Part shown: piece after piece, positions 1-9,323 of the stretch
How positions within the stretch are numbered: position 1 is the first letter of the stretch
Layout: every line of letters begins with the position of its first letter
DNA from: Soehngenia longivitae
Lineage (GTDB): Bacteria > Bacillota > Clostridia > Tissierellales > Tissierellaceae
Assembly: GCF_004684055.1 (NCBI RefSeq)
Contig: NZ_SRIB01000004.1
Span: 1-64,000, forward strand
Length of the DNA: 64,000 nucleotides
Direction of reading: 5' to 3'
The notes under the pieces: generated by a model
Databases searched by the model: none
What the model was told of the DNA's origin: nothing
What the model saw: the letters and a program-made list of their open reading frames with translations, nothing else
Program-made: the position numbers and the translations under genes

Positions 1-1
1 T

Positions 2-952
2 CCTAAGTTTTATCAGTCACAACTAAAAAAATCAAAATCTCATGCCAAGTTCTTTGCTAGTACCAATCCTAATTCAGGTTTTGATGTTGAGAAATATGCT
101 CAGAGTCAAATGCCTAAGTTTGCTTCTTCCAATCCCGATGCTAAGCTTACTTATCTTAATGGGCATTTTGGTTACTTTTTAAAATGTAGTATCTCTACTA
201 ATGCCCTTGGTCTTGTTAGAAATATTAACTTCTATGATTCTGATAACAATCTTTATGAAGATTTAAGGCCTCAGGATGTGAAGAATTCTTTTGATGCAAA
301 GTCATTGATTCCGTCTTTAGAAACCTTTTTTCAGTTACATCCAAATTTTACTTATAATTATTTTTTAGGTGATTCCGGTTTTGATGCTGATGATAATTAT
401 GCTTACCTTTACAAGAAAAATATCATGCCTATTATTAACCTCAATCCTCGTAATTCTCAAGGTTTACCTGAACCTGGATTTAATGAATTTGGTGTTCCTC
501 TTTGCCCTAATGACCCTTCTTTACCAATGACTTATGATGGTATTTGTAGAGAAAAGGGTCGTGCTGATAGAATTAAATATTTATGCCCTAAGTCAAAAAA
601 GATTAATAGTAATGGCAAACTTGAATATGAACTTAGTTGCAAAGATCCTTGCACCACTTCAAAATGTGGAAGGATTAAGAACATTACCGTTCATCATAAT
701 TACAGATTTAATACTTCAATGCCTCGTGATAGTGTCAAATGGCAAAAATTATATAGGCTTAGAACTATTTGTGAAAGATCAATTGCTCAGATTAAAAATT
801 TTATTCAAATTAACACTTCTAAAGTTAGAAATACTGTCTCTTTAAAATCAGATATATTGCTTGCATGTATTTCTCAATTAATATCATTTATTCTAATATA
901 TAAAAGTGGTAATTCAGATAAGCCACTTGCTATTAAAACTTTGATTTCTTAA
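2..952 (+). mobile_element. DDE transposase, C-terminal part (5' end outside window)
   Basis: This is the C-terminal part of an insertion-sequence transposase. The reading frame is open back to base 2, upstream of the first internal Met codon at 110, so the gene enters from the left edge. The segment GDSGFDADDNY carries a candidate catalytic Asp. The later segment LYRLRTICERSIAQIK fits the Y-(2)-R-(3)-E-(6)-K signature of IS4/IS5-type DDE transposases and supplies the catalytic Glu. A Cys-containing stretch (CPKSKK...CKDPCTTSKC) lies between them, as in IS1182-like proteins. It is the only clear mobile element here and is plus-strand, unlike its neighbours. Family assignment below the DDE level is uncertain. 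Confidence 0.85.
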
Positions 953-977
953 TTTAAAATTAAAAATTGAATTTTTA

Positions 978-998
978 AAAGGGTTAAATTTAACCTTT
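978..998. terminator. palindrome after the transposase
   Basis: A perfect inverted repeat, GGTTAAATTTAACC (982-995), flanked by AAAG and CTTT, lies 30 bases after the transposase stop. It is AT-rich and has only a short T run. It may be a weak terminator or part of the right end of the insertion sequence. The rest of 953-1147 is AT-rich with no gene that I can see. Confidence 0.35.
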
Positions 999-1147
999 AG
1001 TTTTCTATGCCTTTTTTTCTGTGCTTAAGTATAATGTTTATAATTAACTAATTGTTTAATTGCAAAATCTATTGAATTTTTAATTTTAGCTGTGGATAAC
1101 TCTATATATTTTTAATTTTGTATTCTGCAACTATCTAAGTAAATAAT

Positions 1148-1906
1148 CTATATAAATAACGAAAAATAGAATGAAATGATTATGTCAGAGAAAAAATATG
1201 ATAAATAAAAAGCTACTATAATAAAAGGTCCAAAAGGAATAGGATCTTTCATCGACTTAATTTTAAAAACAAGTAATATTATAGAAATGACCGCTCCTAT
1301 TATAAAAGATAAAAGTATCATAAGTATGGTGTTTTTCAACCCAAGCGAAAAACCTAAAGCTCCAACTAAAGTAACGTCTCCTCCTCCCATGCCACCTCGT
1401 GATATAAGTAAAATGAGTAAGAAAATACCAGCCCCTGCGAGTAGTCCAAATAAGCTATCTAAAAATTCAAATGAAATCCCGTACATAAAGTAATTACCGA
1501 TTTTATACAATATATTTAATCCCAGTACACTAACAACTAAACCATCGGGTATTATTTGGTGTTTGAGATCTATTATAGTAATACTAATTAAAAAAGATGT
1601 AAGCAAAGATAAATAAATAAACTCAAGAGTAAATCCATATGTTATAAAAAAAGATAAATAAATAATTCCGTTAAAAAATTCCAATAATGGATATCTAATG
1701 CTTATTTTTTCTTTACAGTATCTGCATTTTCCTTTTAAAAAAAAGTATGAAATAAGAGGTATATTATCATACCACATTAACTCGTGATTACAATTCGGGC
1801 AATGAGACCCAGGAAAGACTATGCTTTCTTCCCTGGGCAATCTATATATCAAAACATTTGTAAATGAACCAATAGCTAATCCAAATAGAAAAATTACAAT
1901 ACTCAT
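1148..1906 (-). CDS. pilD: Prepilin leader peptidase / N-methyltransferase
   Basis: This inner-membrane aspartic protease (family A24) cleaves the leader of type IV prepilins and N-methylates the new first residue. The 252-residue protein has the bifunctional architecture. An N-terminal domain has two CxxC pairs (CPNC and CRYC, about residues 37-65) typical of the methyltransferase part. Several membrane helices follow, with the two active-site Asp motifs at IIDLKHQIIPD (about residue 115) and GGGDV (about 176). It is the last gene of the pilus operon, 13 bases after the O-antigen-ligase-like gene, and would process every pilin encoded upstream. Confidence 0.95.
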   Translation of the reverse strand: MSIVIFLFGLAIGSFTNVLIYRLPREESIVFPGSHCPNCNHELMWYDNIPLISYFFLKGKCRYCKEKISIRYPLLEFFNGIIYLSFFITYGFTLEFIYLSLLTSFLISITIIDLKHQIIPDGLVVSVLGLNILYKIGNYFMYGISFEFLDSLFGLLAGAGIFLLILLISRGGMGGGDVTLVGALGFSLGLKNTILMILLSFIIGAVISIILLVFKIKSMKDPIPFGPFIIVAFYLSYFFSDIIISFYFSLFI

Positions 1907-1919
1907 TTATTGCTCCTTG

Positions 1920-3782
1920 TCATTTAAAAGCCTCAATATTTATATAGTCTTTTAAGTATTCATATTCATTGTAATAATCAATAATTATCTCAGCTTCTTT
2001 TTTAGCTAGATCTTCTTTTCCAAACTTTATATAAGTGTCATAAAGAAGTATATGCGTGTTCACTGCATCTCTTACTCCAATGTGCTTATCAGGCTCTGGC
2101 AGAGCCATTATTTGATATTTTTCAAGTTTAGTAGCTTCTATCAAAGTATTTATTGCATTATCGGTTTCTCCTTGTGCTATATAAAACCTAGCTAATTCAA
2201 TGTGTCTAGAGATGACATATGCAGCATACTCTTTCCCCAATTCATATTCTCTTCTTGCATTATCATAATCGCCTTTTGAATAATATAGCTGAGCTAAATG
2301 TGTGTGAAGTTTCCCATCAAATGGGGCAAGATCAGTTGCTTTCTTTGCTAATTCTATCCCTTTATCTAGTTTAGCTAAATCTAATGATTCGTTATAGTCT
2401 TTCACATAGATATTGCTTTCAAAAAGCATTCCATTGGGGTTCACAGGATATATTGTATTAATGGCGTGATAAACTTTTAAAGCTTTTAAATCATCGCCTC
2501 TATCTTCGAATTTAAACCCAATATTATAAGCATTTGTACAAACTGTATGCACTAAAACTAGTATCAAAAGGATTGATGAAATTATTTTTGAAACCGTTGG
2601 TTTTATAGTAATATTTGCTTTTGATTTATCACTTGATAAATTTAGACCAATTAGCCAAAATAATGTCATAGTAACAGCTGGAAAATTCCAGCTAAATTCT
2701 ATAAAAATGTGAGAAAAAAATGCTATAATAGCTGCAGCAGAACCAATAAAGAATGATTCATGCTCTTTCTTATAATTTACATATAATGAATAAAATACAG
2801 ATATTATAAATAATAAAAATAAAATTAGACCAATGATTCCTAATTCTGTTAAAGTTTGTATGTAGTGATTGTGAGCAAATCTTGAATACCACTGATTGTT
2901 CCCGTACCCCACATAATACGCAGAGAAAAATGTGCCCAATCCGAAACCTAAAATCGGCCTTTCAGTAAATGCCCTTAAACCAGACTTCCAAAATTCAATC
3001 CTCCCAATAAAAGATGTGCCGATAAGTGAATCTTTTCTTATTAGATTATCCAAAAAATCAATGTTTATATTTAAATTATCTTGAACTATAGGAGTGATAT
3101 ATACTAATCCCCTTGTAATGATAAAACTAGTTATCAGAATAAAAAGTGTCCTACTAATATCTTCTTTAATACTTTTTTTGCTGTCTAAAAAAATAAAAGG
3201 CAATGCTACAAATAATGCAATTAATGCCCCTCTTGAACCACTCAATAACGATGCTATCAAAAAAACAACTGAAGAAAAGGCAAACCTTTTATCTGTGTTC
3301 TTTAAGAAGTAACCTAGTGTGAATAAAAACAGCATCACTAAATATGTTCCAAAAGGATTTGGGTTGAAAAAAGTAGAAACTATACGTTGTGGTTTCACAA
3401 ACACATACTCTAATATGCCTAATAATGCAATTAAAGTCCCAAACAATGTGGCTATTTTTATAGTCTTTATCTTCTCTTCTTTTGATAGATTTATAGTCAA
3501 ATATAAAACTAAACCATAAAACACTAACTGAAATAATTCAATGATGGTTCTAAGTTTATATACGCTCCAAAAAAAACTTAACGCTGCAAAAGCAATAAAG
3601 AAAAGATAAAAATAAAGCGGAGATTTTTTTTCTATGTATATCTTTTCTTTATATCTGAAAATATAATAAACCATACCTCCTAATCCTAAGATTAGGAGGA
3701 TGTTTACTATTTGATTATCCATCCCAGCATTGAATATTGGGACTAAAGTTAATGATAGGTAGAGATATAGTAGTTTTATCAT
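1920..3782 (-). CDS. O-antigen ligase-like (Wzy_C) membrane protein with C-terminal TPR repeats
   Basis: This 620-residue protein has ten or more hydrophobic segments over about residues 1-405, with the large extracellular loop typical of the Wzy_C / O-antigen ligase superfamily (the loop containing RIEFWKSGLRAFTERPILGFG and RFAHNHYIQTLTELG). The C-terminal region from about residue 430 is soluble and repeat-like (for example LHTHLAQLYYSKGDYDNARREY), matching tetratricopeptide repeats. Members transfer lipid-linked glycans to acceptors, including pilins in some bacteria. Its place directly between pilA and pilD suggests pilin or surface glycosylation, but that is inference. I see no strong Shine-Dalgarno before the ATG at 3782, so translation may be coupled to pilA, 18 bases upstream. 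Confidence 0.8.
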   Translation of the reverse strand: MIKLLYLYLSLTLVPIFNAGMDNQIVNILLILGLGGMVYYIFRYKEKIYIEKKSPLYFYLFFIAFAALSFFWSVYKLRTIIELFQLVFYGLVLYLTINLSKEEKIKTIKIATLFGTLIALLGILEYVFVKPQRIVSTFFNPNPFGTYLVMLFLFTLGYFLKNTDKRFAFSSVVFLIASLLSGSRGALIALFVALPFIFLDSKKSIKEDISRTLFILITSFIITRGLVYITPIVQDNLNINIDFLDNLIRKDSLIGTSFIGRIEFWKSGLRAFTERPILGFGLGTFFSAYYVGYGNNQWYSRFAHNHYIQTLTELGIIGLILFLLFIISVFYSLYVNYKKEHESFFIGSAAAIIAFFSHIFIEFSWNFPAVTMTLFWLIGLNLSSDKSKANITIKPTVSKIISSILLILVLVHTVCTNAYNIGFKFEDRGDDLKALKVYHAINTIYPVNPNGMLFESNIYVKDYNESLDLAKLDKGIELAKKATDLAPFDGKLHTHLAQLYYSKGDYDNARREYELGKEYAAYVISRHIELARFYIAQGETDNAINTLIEATKLEKYQIMALPEPDKHIGVRDAVNTHILLYDTYIKFGKEDLAKKEAEIIIDYYNEYEYLKDYINIEAFK

Positions 3783-3800
3783 AATAATATGAAAATTAGT

Positions 3801-4148
3801 TTATTTTATCATTTCAGGAACTACATAGTAATTTTTCGTTGCAGCATTATATTCAATATCATAGTTACCTGTACCTAATGGATATACAGGTGGTTCTTTT
3901 AAATAACCTGCTCTTACTAAATCATCTACACTTTGTGTATAATGCCCTTTTTCTGCAGCATATAAACCAAGTGCGCTTTCTATAGTTCTTACATTAGCAT
4001 TGTGTGTTTGTTCCTTAGCATTATTTTGCGTCCCTGTAAATCTTGGTATAGCTAGTGCTGCTAAAATTCCTAGTATTGCAATAACAACAACTAACTCAAT
4101 AAGGGTAAAACCTTTTTTGTTTCTCTTTCTTTGAATGTAATTAATCAT
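3801..4148 (-). CDS. pilA: Type IV major pilin
   Basis: This 115-residue prepilin is the probable structural subunit of the pilus fibre. The leader is short and basic (MINYIQRKRNKKG). It is followed by the classical FTLIELVVVIAILGILAALAIP, with Gly at -1, Phe at +1 and Glu at +5. The small globular domain (about 75 residues) is rich in Tyr and Gly near the end and has no Cys pair, as is common in Gram-positive pilins. It lies 45 bases downstream of pilC and just upstream of the ligase-like gene and pilD. Its size and canonical motif separate it from the three larger or atypical pilin-like genes at the head of the operon. Confidence 0.95.
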   Translation of the reverse strand: MINYIQRKRNKKGFTLIELVVVIAILGILAALAIPRFTGTQNNAKEQTHNANVRTIESALGLYAAEKGHYTQSVDDLVRAGYLKEPPVYPLGTGNYDIEYNAATKNYYVVPEMIK

Positions 4149-4192
4149 TTTTCTTCCTCCTTTGTAATTTTTATAATTTTAAATAGTATTGC

Positions 4193-5392
4193 CTAAATAG
4201 TGTTTATTACTTCAAACATTGGTAAATACATTGCGATGACAATAAATCCTATTATAAGTGCCATAAATACAATCATTAGAGGTTCTAACATGCTTGTAAG
4301 TCTTGTCAATGCAACATCTACCTCTTCATCGTAAAAATCAGCTGTTTTTAATAATATGTCGTCAAGTGCTCCTGATTCTTCCCCAATTTTAACCATAGAG
4401 TCTACCATTGGTGGGAAAATTTCAATATCTTTTATCATGCGGGATAATGGAACCCCTCGTCTTATGTCTTCTATCCCAGATATGAGCTTATCTTCTACGA
4501 CTTTGTTATTTACAACCCTTGATACCACCTCCATACTTCTTAATAGTGGAATTCCTGATGACATAAGTGTTGACAATGTTCTTGTGAATCGAGATGTCAC
4601 AATCTTTGCTGTAGTACCTTTGATGATTGGTAGCTTTAGTTTAATTCCATCATATAGTCTCCTGCCATTTTCTGAATTTATGTAACTAGTTATGCCGAAG
4701 ACTAATAAAGCTACTATACCTATAAATATATACCAATAGGATTGGAGAAAGTCTGACAAACCTATGAGTATTTGTGTTGGTAAAGGCAATGGCGTATCAC
4801 TACCTTCAAACATACCTACAAAAGTTGGTAATATAAATATCAACATAAATATAACTACCACTACTGAAACTATCATAAGGACTATTGGGTAAACCATTGA
4901 ACTTCGAACTTTGTTTTCTGTCTTATTTTCTTTTTCAAAGTGAACAGCCATTCTTTCAAGTATCGTGTCTAAGTTCCCACTAACTTCTCCAGCTTCTACC
5001 ATGTTAATTAGTATTGTCGGAAAAACTTTTGGATGCATTTTCATGGCCTCTGATAGAGTAACTCCTTTTTGTACATTTTCAGCTACATCGCTTATAGCTT
5101 TTTTTAATGTTTTATTTTCTGTTTGAGCAGACAATATATCTAATGAGTTTACAATATTAATCCCAGCATCTAACATCGTATAAAATTGTCTACAAAAAAC
5201 TGCAAGATCCTTCTTCTTAACTTTTTTTGATAATATCTCAAATTTTGCTTCAGATTCAATATCTCTTTCTATTGAAACAGGTAAATACCCATTGCTTTTT
5301 ATCATTCTCAATACTTCATTTTCACTAGTTGACTCAACAGAACCATTTACCCTAAATCCACTCTTAGTTACCGCTATATAATTGAATTTCAT
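4193..5392 (-). CDS. pilC: Type IV pilus inner-membrane platform protein
   Basis: PilC/GspF-family platform protein, 399 residues, the family's usual length. It has the duplicated T2SF domain. The first copy (FCRQFYTMLDAGINIVNSLDIL, about 65-190) and the second (FTRTLSTLMSSGIPLLRSMEVV, about 268-390) each end in hydrophobic membrane segments. It anchors the motor ATPases PilB and PilT to the membrane and couples them to pilin assembly and removal. It starts 12 bases after the pilT stop, so the ATPases and platform are co-translated. Confidence 0.95.
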   Translation of the reverse strand: MKFNYIAVTKSGFRVNGSVESTSENEVLRMIKSNGYLPVSIERDIESEAKFEILSKKVKKKDLAVFCRQFYTMLDAGINIVNSLDILSAQTENKTLKKAISDVAENVQKGVTLSEAMKMHPKVFPTILINMVEAGEVSGNLDTILERMAVHFEKENKTENKVRSSMVYPIVLMIVSVVVVIFMLIFILPTFVGMFEGSDTPLPLPTQILIGLSDFLQSYWYIFIGIVALLVFGITSYINSENGRRLYDGIKLKLPIIKGTTAKIVTSRFTRTLSTLMSSGIPLLRSMEVVSRVVNNKVVEDKLISGIEDIRRGVPLSRMIKDIEIFPPMVDSMVKIGEESGALDDILLKTADFYDEEVDVALTRLTSMLEPLMIVFMALIIGFIVIAMYLPMFEVINTI

Positions 5393-5404
5393 GGCTAATC
5401 ACCT

Positions 5405-6454
5405 TTACAAATATTTTTTAATCTCTTCTTGAGAAATTGCTCTTGATATGGCCATATCCTTTGTAATCTTTCCAGTTTTGTATAATTGCAACAGCGAATT
5501 ATCCATCGTTTGCATTTTGTTTTTTGTTCCTGTCAACATAGCTGTTTCTATTTGATGAACTTTGGATTCACGAATTAAATTTCTAATAGCTGGTGTTGCG
5601 ATCATCACTTCGAAAGCTGCTATTCTACCATTTCCATCAGCTTTAGGCAACAATTGTTGAGTAATAATAGCTTGGATTACTGAAGATAGCTGTATTCTTA
5701 CCTGTTGTTGCTGATAAGGGGGAAAGACATCGATAATCCTATCAATGGTCTGTGGTGCACCTATTGTATGCAAAGTAGATAATACTAAATGTCCTGTTTC
5801 TGCAGCTGTAATAGCTATAGAAATAGTATCTAAATCTCTCATTTCTCCGACTAGTATTACATCAGGATCTTCTCTCAATGCTCCCCTAAGTGCGTTAGCA
5901 AAGCTCTTTGTGTCTGTCCCAATCTCTCTTTGATTGATAATTGATTTATCGTGTTTATGTAAATATTCAATAGGATCTTCTAAAGTAATTATATGGCATC
6001 TTCTATTACTATTAATCTTATCTATCATGGTTGCTAGAGTGGTTGATTTCCCACTGCCTGTTGGTCCTGTTACTAGTATAAGTCCTCTGTTTAATTCTGT
6101 CAATTCCTCTATTACACTTGGTAATCCAAGAAATTGCATTGTTGGGATATCGTATGGGATTATTCTTAACGCCATTCCAAAGCTCCCTCTTTGTTTATAT
6201 GCATTAACTCTAAATCTACTCATGCCTTGGATCGAATAAGAAAAATCATATTCCCCTGTCTCAATAAACTTCTCAAACTGTAATTCATTCATTGTCTGCT
6301 TAACTAGATATTCAGTATCTTCCGGATACAATTTTTTATTCCCAAAACTAACTAGTTCTCCATCAATTCTAAAAGTAGGAGGTATCCCTACTGTTATATG
6401 AATATCTGATGCTTTCCTTTGTATCCCTTCTAACACAATTTCTTCTATTTCCAC
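5405..6454 (-). CDS. pilT: Type IV pilus retraction ATPase
   Basis: PilT hexameric ATPase that powers pilus retraction and twitching motility, 349 residues. Visible motifs in order are Walker A GPTGSGKST (about residue 130), the Asp box ITLEDPIEYLH, the Walker B-type LREDPDVILVGEMRD, the His box AAETGHLVLSTLHT, and the C-terminal AIRNLIRESK segment, which corresponds to the PilT AIRNLIRE signature needed for retraction. It lacks the zinc-binding Cys cluster seen in PilB. It lies between pilB and pilC with 10-12 base gaps. Confidence 0.96.
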   Translation of the reverse strand: MEIEEIVLEGIQRKASDIHITVGIPPTFRIDGELVSFGNKKLYPEDTEYLVKQTMNELQFEKFIETGEYDFSYSIQGMSRFRVNAYKQRGSFGMALRIIPYDIPTMQFLGLPSVIEELTELNRGLILVTGPTGSGKSTTLATMIDKINSNRRCHIITLEDPIEYLHKHDKSIINQREIGTDTKSFANALRGALREDPDVILVGEMRDLDTISIAITAAETGHLVLSTLHTIGAPQTIDRIIDVFPPYQQQQVRIQLSSVIQAIITQQLLPKADGNGRIAAFEVMIATPAIRNLIRESKVHQIETAMLTGTKNKMQTMDNSLLQLYKTGKITKDMAISRAISQEEIKKYL

Positions 6455-6464
6455 TATATCACCT

Positions 6465-8150
6465 CTAACCTAAAGTAAACCCTACTTTCATTACTTCCTC
6501 ATAACTAGTCAATCCTTTTATAGCAATATCTGTTGCTGATTCTAATAAAGTGGTCATACCGTTAGCTACTGCTTTTTCTCTTATTTCATCAGTTGTAACG
6601 TTAGAGTCTATAAGTCTTCTTATCTCTTCATTAATCGGCATAATTTCGTGAACTGCGGCTCTCCCTTTATATCCTTTATTGCAGGAATTGCAACCTACTG
6701 CTTTGTGTAAAATAACTTCTTTATTTAAATCTAAATTTAGCATTTTTTTCTGAGTTTCGCTAGCTATATAACTTTCTTTACATATTGGACACAATAATTT
6801 TACTAACCTTTGAGAAACAACACCTATAACAGCAGAAGAAACAATATATGGTTCTATACCCATATCTATTAGCCTAGCTATGGTAGAAGGGCTATCATTT
6901 GTGTGTAATGTCGAAAGTACTAGATGCCCTGTTATGGCAGCTCTTACCGCAATTTCAGCCGTTTCGTTGTCACGTATTTCTCCAACCATTATGATGTCTG
7001 GATCCTGTCTTAATATTGATCTTAACCCTGATGCGAACGTGAGTCCAGATTTAACATTTACTTGAACTTGATTTATCCCACTTAGTTTATATTCAACTGG
7101 ATCTTCTACAGTTATTATATTTTTTTCAATTTGATTCAATTCTCTTAATACTGTATATAAAGTAGTTGTTTTTCCACTGCCTGTTGGCCCAGTAACAAGT
7201 AACATACCATATGGCTGTCTTAGAATATCATCAAACATCTTAAGATTATGCTCACTTAAACCTAATCCCTCTTTGGAAAAATTAAAACTTGATTTATCTA
7301 AAATTCGTATTACTATTTTTTCGCCATATATTGTTGGCAAAGTTGATATTCTCATATCGATTTCTTTATTATTTATTTTGGTTTCAACTCTTCCATCTTG
7401 CGGAATTCGTCTTTCGGCTATGTTCATTCTTCCGATTATTTTTACCCTAGTTATTAAAGCTGAGAAGCTTGTTTTAGGTAATTTCATAATTTCATGCAAA
7501 TCACCGTCAACCCTTAATCTTACTCTTATGTCATCAGAGCTTGGTTCAATATGAATATCTGAAGCGTTTTGTCTTATGGCTTGTTCTATTATTGTGTTAA
7601 TTAGTCTAACAATTGGAGCAGAAGCTACTTCTGCTTGTTCTTCATCTAAACTCTCTTCTTCTTTAAATTCTAAATTATTATCTTCATTAAAGCCATCGAT
7701 TATATTCTGAGAAACAACTCTAGAATATAGTTTATTGATTAATTCTTCAATTTCATTACCAGTGGCCAATACTGGTTCTATTTCCTTCTTGGTATATAAT
7801 CGTACATCATCAATTGCGTAAAAATTAAGCGGATCTTCCATAGCTAATACAATTTTGTTATCTCTAATGTCTATAGGCAGAACCTTATGTTTTCTCATTA
7901 CCGATTCAGGTAAAAGTTTACTGATATCACTGTTTATTGGATATTTTGCTAAATCTATTTTGGGAAATCCTAGCTGCATCTCTAAAACTTGTAATATATC
8001 ATCAGCATCTACCCATCCTTTATCTAATAAAATCTCACCAAGTTTTTTATTAGTACTTTTTTGCTCTTCTAGAGCTTCCATTAATTGTGATTTACTTATT
8101 TTACCAGAGTAAAGTAATATTTCACCTATTTTTAAAGTATTTTTTTGCAT
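6465..8150 (-). CDS. pilB: Type IV pilus assembly ATPase
   Basis: PilB/GspE assembly ATPase, 561 residues. The N-terminal MshEN domain (about 1-150; LGEILLDKGWVDADDILQVLEMQLG and similar) is the type that binds cyclic di-GMP in some homologues. The ATPase core has Walker A GPTGSGKTT (about 320), the Asp box TVEDPVEYK, Walker B LRQDPDIIMVGEIRD and the His box TGHLVLSTLHTNDSP. The zinc-binding tetracysteine follows (CPIC ... CNSC, about 460-500). It extends the pilus in opposition to PilT. It is preceded by the 382-residue pilin-like gene. Confidence 0.96.
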   Translation of the reverse strand: MQKNTLKIGEILLYSGKISKSQLMEALEEQKSTNKKLGEILLDKGWVDADDILQVLEMQLGFPKIDLAKYPINSDISKLLPESVMRKHKVLPIDIRDNKIVLAMEDPLNFYAIDDVRLYTKKEIEPVLATGNEIEELINKLYSRVVSQNIIDGFNEDNNLEFKEEESLDEEQAEVASAPIVRLINTIIEQAIRQNASDIHIEPSSDDIRVRLRVDGDLHEIMKLPKTSFSALITRVKIIGRMNIAERRIPQDGRVETKINNKEIDMRISTLPTIYGEKIVIRILDKSSFNFSKEGLGLSEHNLKMFDDILRQPYGMLLVTGPTGSGKTTTLYTVLRELNQIEKNIITVEDPVEYKLSGINQVQVNVKSGLTFASGLRSILRQDPDIIMVGEIRDNETAEIAVRAAITGHLVLSTLHTNDSPSTIARLIDMGIEPYIVSSAVIGVVSQRLVKLLCPICKESYIASETQKKMLNLDLNKEVILHKAVGCNSCNKGYKGRAAVHEIMPINEEIRRLIDSNVTTDEIREKAVANGMTTLLESATDIAIKGLTSYEEVMKVGFTLG

Positions 8151-8163
8151 TTTTGTCCTCTTT

Positions 8164-9312
8164 CTATTTATTAGTTATTTCAAACGTACCATCTTCACCA
8201 TTATATATTGAAATCTCACCAAATGATATTGATTGTACAGCACCCTTCTGTAAAGAATTACCACCAATAGGTAATGTTATGTTATTACGTTTGTTATTTA
8301 AAGTGATAATTAATTTCTTTTTATCTGCATCATCAATTTTTACCTTTTTAATATTATTATCATAATACCTATTATTATACCAATTAGCGAAAACTCCGTT
8401 TAACTTAATTTCAGATATATCTGGAGACCTTACTTCTTGGTTAAATGTAATCTCTATTGTTTTATCCATATCAAATGTTGCAGATTCAACAATTATTGGT
8501 TTCGTCACATAAACATAATTACTAATTTTCTCTTCTCCAATTCTCCCAGCAATAGAGTATGGAGTAATTCCATATCTGAAATACCTATTACCAAATCTAT
8601 CTATTAACTCTTTATCACTTAACCCTAAATTAGTTTTTAATTCCCTAGCACTTAATCTGTTGTAATTAGCTTTTATATTTGGTATGAAAGATAAGCCTTC
8701 AGATTCAGCATATGGCAGTTGTTTTTTAGCTTCATTCCATTCTTTAATTGCAAAGTATCTTTTCAGGTCGTCCCCAGGATCAATATCAGGACTGTATTGA
8801 ATTTCATCTGAAATATACCATCTGTACACACTCATCAAATGATCAGGCTTTGTTGAGTCTGTAACTGGAACTTCTGCCACAAACAATTCCCAATTAAAAT
8901 CTAAAACATCCACAAATAATGGCTGAGGACTATATGGTTTATCAGTATCAATTTCATTAATTTTAATAACAGGATCAGAAGATAATACTGGGATATTGTA
9001 ATTTATTGTTTCTTTTGGTATATATGCAATAATTTCGTTATTGTTACTTGTAGTCAATTTGATCTCATGTGCTGAAATAGTCTTATCAAATATTTCAAAA
9101 TTTTTTTGTGGATCTGTAGGTTCTAATTTTTTCTTTTCTTTAATTGTATTCTCCATATTTTGTTGTACAGTATACATGTTTATAGTTCTATCTTCCATGT
9201 TTACTATATTTTTATAACCAAAAGAAATTGATGTAATAAAATACGTTGCTATTAAACCCAATAGAGCTATAGATAAAATTAATTCTATTAGCGTATAACC
9301 TTTCCCCTTCAT
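8164..9312 (-). CDS. Large minor pilin / pseudopilin (382 aa)
   Basis: Prepilin-like protein with the leader MKGKG and hydrophobic helix YTLIELILSIALLGLIATYFI, including Glu at +5 and Gly at -1. It is therefore a PilD substrate exported with the pilus. At 382 residues it is far larger than a usual minor pilin. The region from about 270 (VESATFDMDKTIEITFNQEVRSP...) resembles bacterial Ig-like/SbsA-type beta domains, a weak call by eye. It follows the von Willebrand factor A pilin by 11 bases. A role in pilus initiation or as a tip-associated adhesin is inferred. Confidence 0.75.
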   Translation of the reverse strand: MKGKGYTLIELILSIALLGLIATYFITSISFGYKNIVNMEDRTINMYTVQQNMENTIKEKKKLEPTDPQKNFEIFDKTISAHEIKLTTSNNNEIIAYIPKETINYNIPVLSSDPVIKINEIDTDKPYSPQPLFVDVLDFNWELFVAEVPVTDSTKPDHLMSVYRWYISDEIQYSPDIDPGDDLKRYFAIKEWNEAKKQLPYAESEGLSFIPNIKANYNRLSARELKTNLGLSDKELIDRFGNRYFRYGITPYSIAGRIGEEKISNYVYVTKPIIVESATFDMDKTIEITFNQEVRSPDISEIKLNGVFANWYNNRYYDNNIKKVKIDDADKKKLIITLNNKRNNITLPIGGNSLQKGAVQSISFGEISIYNGEDGTFEITNK

Positions 9313-9323
9313 AATGGTACCTC

